Assembly (NCBI GenBank): GCA_005239615.1
Contig: SBBR01000041.1
Span: 1-7,963, forward strand
Reading direction: 5' to 3'
Length of the DNA stretch: 7,963 bases
From: an archaeon
GTDB taxonomy: Archaea > Iainarchaeota > Iainarchaeia > Iainarchaeales > Iainarchaeaceae
Shown here one piece after another: positions 1 through 4,800 of the stretch (positions are counted from its first letter, which is position 1; every line of letters starts with the position of its first letter). A program made the position numbers and the translations under genes. The notes beneath the pieces are model-generated. The model ran no database searches and had not been told where the DNA came from. It saw only the letters and a program-made list of their open reading frames with translations.

Positions 1-1
1 C

Positions 2-748
2 GAATTCCTCGAAAAAACCCTGTGTCTCCTTTTCAGTGATTTTTATTTTCCCGCCGACGAAGCCGAATATTTTGCTGACAACTCCTACCTTGGCCTTAAG
101 CTCACGTCTCTCGTCCTCGCGGATTTCCCTGACTTTATCGAGTGCTGTCTTTTCCTCCCCGGCAATCTTGTATTCCTCGGCGCCGGGCGCAGGAGCCCTG
201 GCTTCTTTGGGCAATGGCAGTGTGGGTGGAACCGGCTTTTTTCCGGGCCCCGCTATTGGTGGTGCCGGCTTTGCAGGGGCGGGCTTTTTGTGCAGTTCCA
301 CAACAGGCCGGGGACGCGTCGCCGGGATTGGTTTTTGTGCTGGCACAACCTTTGGCGCGGCACGCTCCTGCGCTCCCGGAATTCCAAGCATTATGCGCTT
401 TGGGGCTTCATGGACTTTTTCTGGGGGAGCAATTTTCTGTCCCGATATTTCCGGTTCTATTCCTTGTCCCGCAATCATACCTTCCAGCCTCTCAATTTTT
501 GGTTCGGCAGTTTCTTCTCCGGCTGGCTTCCCTCCAACAGGCTCCGGCGGTGCGGACGCCTTTTCCCCTCTGGCGTCTGGCACAGCTTCCTGCCCTTCTT
601 CAAACCCCAAGTAAATGCTTTTTTCCCTGTCGCCATCAAGCTTGGCGCCAAGGGATTCTTGCGGCGGCGCTTCCACTTGCTTTGCTCTGAGCGCGTCCTT
701 AATTTTCCCAGTAAAATCAGATATTTTTTTCTTCAGGAAATCAAACAT
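2..748 (-). CDS. ftsY: Signal recognition particle receptor FtsY, N-terminal part (runs off left edge)
   Basis: FtsY is the SRP receptor GTPase that brings SRP-bound translating ribosomes to the membrane translocon. Only 249 codons are present; the GTPase (G) domain lies outside the window. Residues 1-20 form a short basic/amphipathic N-terminus (MFDFLKKKISDF), possibly a membrane-targeting helix. Residues ~25-195 are a low-complexity Pro/Ala/Glu/Lys linker. Residues ~200-249 are a charged helix and the start of the N domain (KAKVGVVSKIFGFVGGKIKI, then TEKETQGFFEEF), which matches the family pattern. It follows the prefoldin gene after 32 bases, and pfdA-ftsY is a common archaeal order. No clear Shine-Dalgarno is visible, but a TATA-like TTAAAAAA is centred ~25 bases before the ATG. 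The acidic/proline-rich region is longer than in many archaeal FtsY. The identity rests on the N-domain start plus gene context. Confidence 0.85.
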   Translation of the reverse strand, partial: MFDFLKKKISDFTGKIKDALRAKQVEAPPQESLGAKLDGDREKSIYLGFEEGQEAVPDARGEKASAPPEPVGGKPAGEETAEPKIERLEGMIAGQGIEPEISGQKIAPPEKVHEAPKRIMLGIPGAQERAAPKVVPAQKPIPATRPRPVVELHKKPAPAKPAPPIAGPGKKPVPPTLPLPKEARAPAPGAEEYKIAGEEKTALDKVREIREDERRELKAKVGVVSKIFGFVGGKIKITEKETQGFFEEF

Positions 749-769
749 AAGTAGCAAGTGCCGCGCTCG

Positions 770-777
770 TTTTTTAA
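770..777 (-). promoter_or_regulatory. Possible TATA box for ftsY (leaderless start)
   Basis: On the minus strand TTAAAAAA is centred about 25 bases upstream of the ftsY ATG at 748, the spacing at which archaeal transcription would start on the ATG itself. No ribosome binding site is seen in the 32-base gap. This suggests that ftsY may have its own leaderless transcript besides read-through from the upstream genes. It could also be a chance A-run. Confidence 0.35.
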
Positions 778-780
778 CGC

Positions 781-1266
781 TTATTTGTTTTGCTGCTGTC
801 CCCTTTGCTGCGAGAGGTAGTGCTGCCCGGCCTGTATCACGTTCTCGAGCTGGTTCACACGCCCAATGGCCGCCTGCTGCTCTCCGGCAATGCTCTCGAG
901 TTGCCTGTCCACGCCGGCAATCCTTCCATCCAGCAGTTTTATGAGTTCCTCGTTCTTCTTTTCCTTGAACACGCTTCCTGCAATCGCTGCTATGGTCTTT
1001 GCGTTGTCTTCCACACTCGCCTCGATGTAGATGCCAGCGCCGAGATTGACCATTATCCTGTTGCCCTTCTCGTTCTTCTCTATTTCCTTCAGCGCCTCTT
1101 TCGCGCCGACCAGCTCGTTCCGGAAGCCCTGCAGCGAGCTTATCCTCATGTTCACCTGCTCGAGCCTCTGCCTCTCCTGTCTAGCCAGCTGGAGGAGCTG
1201 CTGGCCAGTTAGGGTTATTTTCTTCTCGCCAGTTTCCGGCTTCGCCTGCTGCTTTTCATCCGCCAT
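781..1266 (-). CDS. pfdA: Prefoldin subunit alpha
   Basis: Prefoldin is a jellyfish-shaped alpha2-beta4 chaperone that captures unfolded nascent proteins and passes them to the group II chaperonin (thermosome). The 161-residue product has a polar N-terminus (1-17), a first long coiled-coil helix (~18-65, rich in Q/E/R/L heptads), the characteristic beta-hairpin segment of the alpha subunit (around MVNLGAGIYIEASVED, ~72-87), and a second coiled-coil helix (~95-150) ending in a Gln-rich tail. Length and order of parts fit prefoldin alpha, with a slightly long N-terminus. The start follows the L20a stop by four bases. The GTGAT just before it matches part of the archaeal Shine-Dalgarno and overlaps the end of L20a, suggesting coupled translation. 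Confidence 0.93.
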   Translation of the reverse strand: MADEKQQAKPETGEKKITLTGQQLLQLARQERQRLEQVNMRISSLQGFRNELVGAKEALKEIEKNEKGNRIMVNLGAGIYIEASVEDNAKTIAAIAGSVFKEKKNEELIKLLDGRIAGVDRQLESIAGEQQAAIGRVNQLENVIQAGQHYLSQQRGQQQNK

Positions 1267-1270
1267 GCAA

Positions 1271-1456
1271 TCACTTCTTTTCCATCACCGCCGTTATCTT
1301 CACGGATTTCCTCTTAAGCTTGTGCCTCGAGCCTAGCTCCGCGAGCGTCTTTTCCCGAGCAAAGCCCTCGTTGTGTGCGCGCACTTCCATGGTAAACTTC
1401 CCTTGTCCATCCCTCACCGAGTATGTCCCACTGACCTCAAAAGTTTTCTGCTCCAT
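1271..1456 (-). CDS. rpl20a: Large ribosomal subunit protein L20a/LX (L18Ae family)
   Basis: This is the small archaeal ribosomal protein LX (L20a, L18Ae family) of the large subunit, 61 residues from the ATG at 1456. Family signatures visible are FEVSGTY near the start, KFTMEVRAHNEGFAREKTLAELGSRHKLKRKSVKI through the middle (beta strand, helix, GS(R/K)HK(L/V)KR turn) and a short basic end. A GTG at 1465 overlapping the aIF6 stop (GTGA) is an alternative start adding three residues. I chose the ATG because MEQKTFEVSG aligns better with the usual short N-terminus and purine-rich GGAG/GAAGGGG lies upstream. It sits between aIF6 and prefoldin alpha, the standard archaeal order. Confidence 0.9.
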   Translation of the reverse strand: MEQKTFEVSGTYSVRDGQGKFTMEVRAHNEGFAREKTLAELGSRHKLKRKSVKITAVMEKK

Positions 1457-1461
1457 CCCCT

Positions 1462-2127
1462 TCACTCTCCCCTCAAGCCTTCGTCGATTTTGGAAAGCTC
1501 TATGCCTGATGTCCTTTCTCCAACAATCACACCCTTCGAGTTTGCAACCACGCTGTTGCCGACGAAAAGGTCGCCGTAATTCGCGGTTGTTGCCTTCCCG
1601 CTGACCCTGAATGCCGCCCCAAGCCTCGCAAAGTCCTTCTCGCTGATATTGGGGTGGCAGATAAACCCTTTATTTGTTACTGTTATGCATGCGCCCGCCA
1701 GTTCGCTACCCCCTACGATCATTCTCCAGAACTTCACGCCGAAAAATCTTTCGAGCGACTTCACTGTCGCGTCCCCGAACACTAGGCTAGCGATTCCTGC
1801 GTTGCGGTTGAGCGCGATGAGGTTGCCTGTTGCCGTGAAGTTCTCCTCGAGCACGAGCAGCTCCAGGCCCTCCTTCTCGAGACGCCTCTTCTCGTCTGTC
1901 TCTATGAGCCCTGATACGGCAAACTTGTTCCCAAGGCCCTTTGAAAGCACGCCGAGCAGGCCGCTGTTCCCGATGCTGGCCTTCATCGCCCTCACTTCAA
2001 GCTTCTCCTCGACAGCCCTTAGCTCCTTCGGGAGCACCGAGTGCGGAACAAGGGCATAATCATCGGTAGCGGAACAGAACACCCCGACATAAGGGCTGCT
2101 CCTTATATTGCCGCGCGCAAAGTTCAT
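1462..2127 (-). CDS. eif6: Translation initiation factor aIF6 (ribosome anti-association factor)
   Basis: aIF6 binds the large subunit near L14/L24e and the sarcin-ricin loop and blocks premature joining of the small subunit; it also acts in subunit maturation. The 221-residue product from ATG 2127 has the normal family length. Recognisable family segments are the start region with YVGVFCSATDDYALVP, then GNSGLLGVLSKGLGNKFAVS, NAGIASLVFGD, GSELAGACITVTNKGFICHP and GDLFVGNSVVANSKGVIVGE, which repeat around the pentein fold. The frame stays open upstream to a GTG at 2250, but those 41 residues do not resemble the family, so I start at MNFARGN. Ribosome binding before this ATG is weak (TTGGTTTTTGCT). 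A 197-base gap separates it from L31e, unusual for this tight cluster. Confidence 0.93.
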   Translation of the reverse strand: MNFARGNIRSSPYVGVFCSATDDYALVPHSVLPKELRAVEEKLEVRAMKASIGNSGLLGVLSKGLGNKFAVSGLIETDEKRRLEKEGLELLVLEENFTATGNLIALNRNAGIASLVFGDATVKSLERFFGVKFWRMIVGGSELAGACITVTNKGFICHPNISEKDFARLGAAFRVSGKATTANYGDLFVGNSVVANSKGVIVGERTSGIELSKIDEGLRGE

Positions 2128-2325
2128 AGCAAAAACCAATCGCAAAACCGCCACCATGGTGCTGGCGTTGCCCTGCGCCCCTCCAATAATATGCCTCGCC
2201 GGCACAAGTGCCCAGTGTCGCCGATTTCTTTTTTTCCCTTGCTTGTCCACCGCTGCCGTGCAATTGCCGAGGTGCTGACCAAAGGCGTTGTTTTGTTGTT
2301 ATGGCATACAGGGTGTTGGGCTTGT
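2128..2325. other. Gap between L31e and aIF6 without a supported gene
   Basis: These 198 bases separate L31e from the chosen aIF6 start. On the minus strand one frame is open in line with aIF6 (GTG at 2250), and another opens with a GTG overlapping the L31e stop and runs into aIF6. Neither translation resembles a protein I recognise. A 10-base palindrome CACCATGGTG lies within the larger inverted repeat CGCCA...TGGCG close to the aIF6 start. I see no TATA box, tRNA or C/D-box guide RNA. Confidence 0.5.
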
Positions 2326-2844
2326 TCACCCTCTCTTCATCTCTATTGCCTTGCCGGCCTCTTCCTTGAGCCTTTTCTCCTCGAGCAGCCTCTTCCTCTC
2401 AGCTTCGGCTTCGCCCTCTTCTCTAGCTTGCGCCGATGTGTCTTCCCCAGCCTTTCCCGCAGTTCCTTCTTTAGCTACCTTTCCAGACCCGCCTTCCTTG
2501 CCGGGCTTTTTCTCTGCCTTCCCTTCCTTTTTTTTCTCGGCCTCTGTCTTCTTTTTCTCTTCCGCCCTTTTCCTGATGTAGGCCTCCATGCCAGTGCCTT
2601 CCCTGAGGAATACGCTCACCTTTCCGTCTTCCCTGTAAAGCACAGCCTTGATGCCGCGCGGTATGTTCTTGGAGTTCCTGTGCACAAGCTCGTTGACCTC
2701 GCTGCTGATGGATATTACGCTTGCGCGTGTGTGCTTGGCAGCGAACTTCCTGATTTCGCCGAGGGCCTTTCTCACGCGCTTTGGGCGGGGGAACATGAAC
2801 GCCTTCTCAAAGCTTATATAGTACTCTGCCTTTTCTCCTTTCAT
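2326..2844 (-). CDS. rpl31e: Large ribosomal subunit protein L31e with long charged C-terminal tail
   Basis: L31e lies on the rim of the polypeptide exit tunnel of the archaeal/eukaryotic large subunit. From ATG 2844 the product is 172 residues. Residues ~7-81 are the L31e domain: EYYISFEKAFMFPRPKRVRK, then the helix ALGEIRKFAAKH, then VISISSEVNELVHRNSKNIP and the strands around IKAVLYREDGKVSVFL. Usual archaeal L31e proteins stop around 80-100 residues. Here a highly charged Lys/Glu/Ala tail (~84-172; AEEKKKTEAEKKKEGKAEKK, a Gly/Ala/Lys patch, then EAEAERKRLLEEKRLKEEAG) roughly doubles the protein and looks like a helix or disordered arm. A GTG at 2847 directly precedes the ATG. Its neighbour L39e is also extended. 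Confidence 0.9.
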   Translation of the reverse strand: MKGEKAEYYISFEKAFMFPRPKRVRKALGEIRKFAAKHTRASVISISSEVNELVHRNSKNIPRGIKAVLYREDGKVSVFLREGTGMEAYIRKRAEEKKKTEAEKKKEGKAEKKPGKEGGSGKVAKEGTAGKAGEDTSAQAREEGEAEAERKRLLEEKRLKEEAGKAIEMKRG

Positions 2845-2871
2845 CACATACGCCCCGCGATTGTTGACACG

Positions 2872-3162
2872 TTACTTCGGCCTCTTCGTTATGCGTGCCT
2901 TCGCCTTCTTGACCTTCATTCCGCGCTTCCAGTGGTCGCCGCTCTTGATTTTCCTGTGGCCCTTCACCTTGCCCTGCTTCCTCTGCGCCTTCCTGAATGC
3001 TGCACCGAGGCTTGTCTCGCGCCAGTGCTTCTTCGCGCGCTTGTTGTAAATCCTCTTCCCAGCCTTCTGCATCACCCATACTGGCGCATTGCTCATGCCC
3101 GTGCCTATCTTCCTCCTCTGGGCAATGAGGAAATCCTTCAGCTCCGCGTCCTTCCTTCCCAT
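2872..3162 (-). CDS. rpl39e: Large ribosomal subunit protein L39e with basic C-terminal extension
   Basis: L39e is a tiny basic protein that lines the lower part of the exit tunnel; it is normally about 50 residues. This product has 96. Residues 1-53 match the family: a charged first helix, the QRRKIGTGMSNAPVWVM segment (PVWV at 27-30), an RI turn, and AKKHWRETSLG (HWR at 46-48). Residues 54-96 are an additional Arg/Lys-rich stretch (AAFRKAQRKQGKVKGHRKIK, then SGDHWKRGMKVKKAKARITK) with almost no acidic residues, so it probably binds rRNA. The window offers no in-frame stop near residue 53, so the extension is real as sequenced. The ATG at 3162 is 113 bases after the PDCD5-family stop. A longer overlapping frame from 3166 is a shadow. 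Confidence 0.85.
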   Translation of the reverse strand: MGRKDAELKDFLIAQRRKIGTGMSNAPVWVMQKAGKRIYNKRAKKHWRETSLGAAFRKAQRKQGKVKGHRKIKSGDHWKRGMKVKKAKARITKRPK

Positions 3163-3275
3163 GCAAACACTTTCCCGTTTATCACGGCATCCAAATGCCA
3201 GTCTTTTTCGCCAATACCAAAACCGATGCCCTCAGGACCAAGCCTCTTACAGCCTTTTGGCCTTTGCTCTGGCCT

Positions 3276-3596
3276 TCATTTTCTCCTGATGGTAAACTCC
3301 TTCTCCGGCTTCAGCTTGAACAGTATCTGCTTAATCTGCCCCTCATTTATCTTCTCCGTCACATAGCCTCTTTGCACCATTGCCATTACCGCCTGGAAGG
3401 CCTTTGCGTAAAGCTCCCTGTTCACGAGCTTCACGTTGTTCAGCCTCTCAAGCGCCTTCTCATCCAGATACTTTTTCAGGAGCGCCTGTGCCTGGATTTC
3501 GGCTTCCAACTGTCTCTGCTCAGCCTCGCGCTGCTGCTGGTACGTTTGCTGCAGTTCCTCTATCTTCCTTTGCCTCAGTTCCTCCTCTGTTGCCAT
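3276..3596 (-). CDS. PDCD5/TFAR19-family DNA-binding protein
   Basis: This is the archaeal homologue of human PDCD5, a small helical protein reported to bind double-stranded DNA; its cellular role in archaea is unclear. The 106-residue length is typical. It has an N-terminal charged helix (MATEEELRQRKIEELQQTYQ and the following Glu/Gln-rich stretch, ~1-40), the core helices with the family-typical LDEKALERLNNVKLVNRELY (~44-63), KAFQAVMAMVQRGYVTEKIN (~65-84), and a final segment GQIKQILFKLKP with a basic end (FTIRRK). It starts eight bases after the S19e stop, the usual archaeal neighbour, and is followed by L39e. The reading frame stays open for about 44 codons beyond the TGA. Confidence 0.92.
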   Translation of the reverse strand: MATEEELRQRKIEELQQTYQQQREAEQRQLEAEIQAQALLKKYLDEKALERLNNVKLVNRELYAKAFQAVMAMVQRGYVTEKINEGQIKQILFKLKPEKEFTIRRK

Positions 3597-3604
3597 AAAT
3601 CTAT

Positions 3605-4372
3605 TCAGCCCGCCGGTGCAAAGTCCTTTTTCTGGTCCTTTTCCACGCTCTCTTTTGTGGCATCGCCTTCGTGGCCTTTCTTCGCGTCGCCCTTTTTTTC
3701 AGCGGTGTGCCTTTCCGCAACTTGAGCGCTGATTTTTTGTGCCGGCCTTTGCCCTGCACCCTGCCAGCCCTGTGCAGCGACGGCCTGGTCGCTTGGGGTG
3801 CCCCTGCCAGCTACCTTCTTTTCAGAATCCTTCTTAGCCTGCTCTGCTGCGGCTTTCCTAGCGGCTTCCTGTGCGGCCCTTGCCTCGAGTGCCTTCAGCC
3901 TCGCCTGCTCGGCCTTTGCGAGCCTTTCCGCCAGTTCGGCCTTTTCCTTTTCGCCGGCTGCCTTGAAAATAACTTCAACAGCCTTCGCCTTCTCGAAGAG
4001 TAGCTTCTCACCCTTAGGGGTTATCTTCCTGCCCTTCTTGTCCTTCTTAAGTAGCCCTTCCTTCTCAAGGGATTGCAGCGCAAGCCTAATTATTTTTCCG
4101 GATGCCTTGACCTTATGCTCCGGTCTCACTCCACGGTTCTTCCTGCCGCCGTAGTAGGAGCGCAAGGCCCCTGTGCCGAGGCTGCCGTTCTTGTAAATCC
4201 TGTAAAGCACGCTCGCTGCCCTGCTGTAAAACCAGTCAGGGTTGTCCGGCGCCCTTTCCCTGTGCGCCCCAGTCTTCACGTATGGCGCGTATGCGGGCTG
4301 CTTGAACTTTGCCTTTAAGTCCTTCGCGACCTCCTCAATGAGGCCTGCCGCCGGGACATCATAGATTCCCAT
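3605..4372 (-). CDS. rps19e: Small ribosomal subunit protein S19e with long C-terminal tail
   Basis: S19e is an archaeal/eukaryotic protein of the small-subunit head, needed for 18S-type rRNA maturation in eukaryotes. The 255-residue product has the S19e winged-helix domain at ~1-130: MGIYDVPAAGLIEEVAKDLK, PDWFYSRAASVLYRIY, then GALRSYYGGRKNRGVRPEH, ASGKIIRLALQSLEKEGLLK and GRKITPKGEKLL. Typical archaeal S19e is ~150 residues; here ~125 extra residues follow, first an Ala/Lys/Glu helix (~130-190), then a Gly/Gln/Ser/Lys polar tail. I chose ATG 4372 because a strong GGAGGTG lies six bases upstream and the usual N-terminus MxxYDVPA starts there. An in-frame ATG at 4405 would add 11 residues unlike the family. 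It is the first gene of the ribosomal cluster. Its ribosome binding site lies in a hairpin. Confidence 0.92.
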   Translation of the reverse strand: MGIYDVPAAGLIEEVAKDLKAKFKQPAYAPYVKTGAHRERAPDNPDWFYSRAASVLYRIYKNGSLGTGALRSYYGGRKNRGVRPEHKVKASGKIIRLALQSLEKEGLLKKDKKGRKITPKGEKLLFEKAKAVEVIFKAAGEKEKAELAERLAKAEQARLKALEARAAQEAARKAAAEQAKKDSEKKVAGRGTPSDQAVAAQGWQGAGQRPAQKISAQVAERHTAEKKGDAKKGHEGDATKESVEKDQKKDFAPAG

Positions 4373-4378
4373 CAGCGG

Positions 4379-4400
4379 ACACCTCCGCCGCCAGAGGTGT
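4379..4400 (-). promoter_or_regulatory. Hairpin sequestering the S19e ribosome binding site
   Basis: On the minus strand ACACCTC (4400-4394) pairs perfectly with GAGGTGT (4385-4379). A T-G wobble and a G-C pair can extend it to nine pairs with a GCGG loop. The 3' arm is the GGAGGTG Shine-Dalgarno of S19e, six bases before its ATG. When folded the hairpin would hide the ribosome binding site, so translation of S19e could be switched by whatever stabilises or opens it. Confidence 0.5.
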
Positions 4401-4489
4401 GCCATCTACGGCCTTTATGGCCCCGATGCCACTTGCTCTCTGCGCTCGCTAAAACCATTTACAACCCCAAAACATTACACTGCGGAAAT

Positions 4490-4592
4490 ATTCACTTCGG
4501 ATTCCAGTTCTTTCATTCTCCTTTCGGAGAGAAACTGAAATGTTCTAGCCCCTAAATGGGCGAACTCCCGATTCGGAGAATCAGAAGTGAAT
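4490..4592 (-). ncRNA. Candidate structured RNA (three-way junction), possibly the S19e leader
   Basis: ATTCACTTC (4490-4498) pairs with GAAGTGAAT (4584-4592), and after one mismatch GATTC (4500-4504) pairs with GAATC (4578-4582), giving a 14-pair outer stem. Inside lie two hairpins. One is CAGTT...AACTG (4505-4537) topped by TCTCC/GGAGA. The other is GTTC+GCCC / GGGC+GAAC (4542-4565), with a two-base bulge and six-base loop. On the minus strand the first hairpin has a GAAA (GNRA) tetraloop closed by C-G, which favours that strand. A TATA-like element lies 20-28 bases upstream of 4592. It may be an independent small RNA or the 5' leader of the S19e operon. It resembles no tRNA, SRP or RNase P RNA. 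A MITE-like inverted repeat is an alternative. Confidence 0.4.
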
Positions 4593-4610
4593 CTAATTCC
4601 TTCCCAATAC

Positions 4611-4620
4611 CTTTAAAAAT
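4611..4620. promoter_or_regulatory. TATA-like element, usable in both directions
   Basis: CTTTAAAAAT (plus) / ATTTTTAAAG (minus) has a TTTAAA core. On the minus strand it is placed so that transcription would start near 4590, at the outer stem of the structured segment leading into the S19e operon. On the plus strand initiation would fall near 4642, at the start of the hairpin-rich segment up to 4795. No clear BRE is visible on either side. Confidence 0.4.
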
Positions 4621-4632
4621 GGCTGAGTTTTC

Positions 4633-4795
4633 AGGGGTCATCAACCCAAAAAGGACCCCTCGCCATTGATGGCGAGGTTTATGCTCGGATTCCTTTCAAC
4701 GCGTTGCCGTTGACGGCTGCTTATGTGATCCCGCCAACCCAAGTCCCTGCGGGAATTTCCGTTGACGGAAAATGCTTCGCTGGGCTTTAGCCCGC
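4633..4795. ncRNA. Hairpin-rich segment with three UUGA-loop stems; candidate non-coding RNA
   Basis: Seven inverted repeats fill this stretch just beyond the LamG stop. They are AGGGGTC/GACCCCT (4633-4660), CCTCGCC-ATTGAT-GGCGAGG (4658-4677), CAACGCGTTG (4697-4706), GCCG-TTGA-CGGC (4706-4717), TCCC-TGC-GGGA (4744-4754), TTCCG-TTGA-CGGAA (4757-4770) and GGGC-TTTA-GCCC (4782-4793). Three of them share a TTGA loop, with the closing pair changing from A-T to G-C and outer pairs also changing in step. The strand is uncertain: plus could start from the TATA-like element at 4611-4620, while minus would make this the 3' untranslated region of the LamG gene. I recognise no known RNA family and see no coding frame. 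Confidence 0.4.
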
Positions 4796-4800
4796 GGTGC

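Noticed and set aside
36..944. Several plus-strand open frames of 100-190 codons over the ftsY and prefoldin region
   Set aside because: They lie antisense to well recognised genes, have the Ser/Phe/Leu-rich make-up of antisense frames in GC-rich DNA, and match no family.
2128..2250. Upstream GTG start for aIF6
   Set aside because: The extra 41 residues are absent from the usual aIF6 N-terminus and no good ribosome binding site precedes the GTG.
2060..2329. Minus-strand frame of 89 codons starting with GTG over the L31e stop
   Set aside because: It overlaps the start of aIF6 by 68 bases, has no recognisable domain, and the translation is rich in Cys, His and Arg without pattern.
2807..3166. 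119-codon minus-strand frame overlapping L39e
   Set aside because: It is the +1 frame of the L39e gene; only the L39e frame carries the PVWV and HWR signatures.
2041..3366. 441-codon plus-strand frame antisense to aIF6, L31e and L39e
   Set aside because: It is long only because the opposite strand is coding. Composition is Leu/Phe/Ser/Pro-rich and it covers three certain ribosomal genes.
4373..4405. Longer S19e starting at ATG 4405
   Set aside because: The added MAHLWRRRCPL is unlike S19e, and the strong GGAGGTG is placed for the ATG at 4372.
4490..4592. tRNA, SRP RNA or RNase P RNA in the S19e upstream region
   Set aside because: No T-arm consensus, no CCA-type acceptor, no SRP helix 8 motif and no conserved RNase P core sequences are present on either strand.
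4630..4800. CRISPR array suggested by regularly spaced CCRTTGAYGG hairpins
   Set aside because: The repeated unit is only about 10-12 bases, the copies differ, and the intervening sequences are themselves structured; no cas gene is near.
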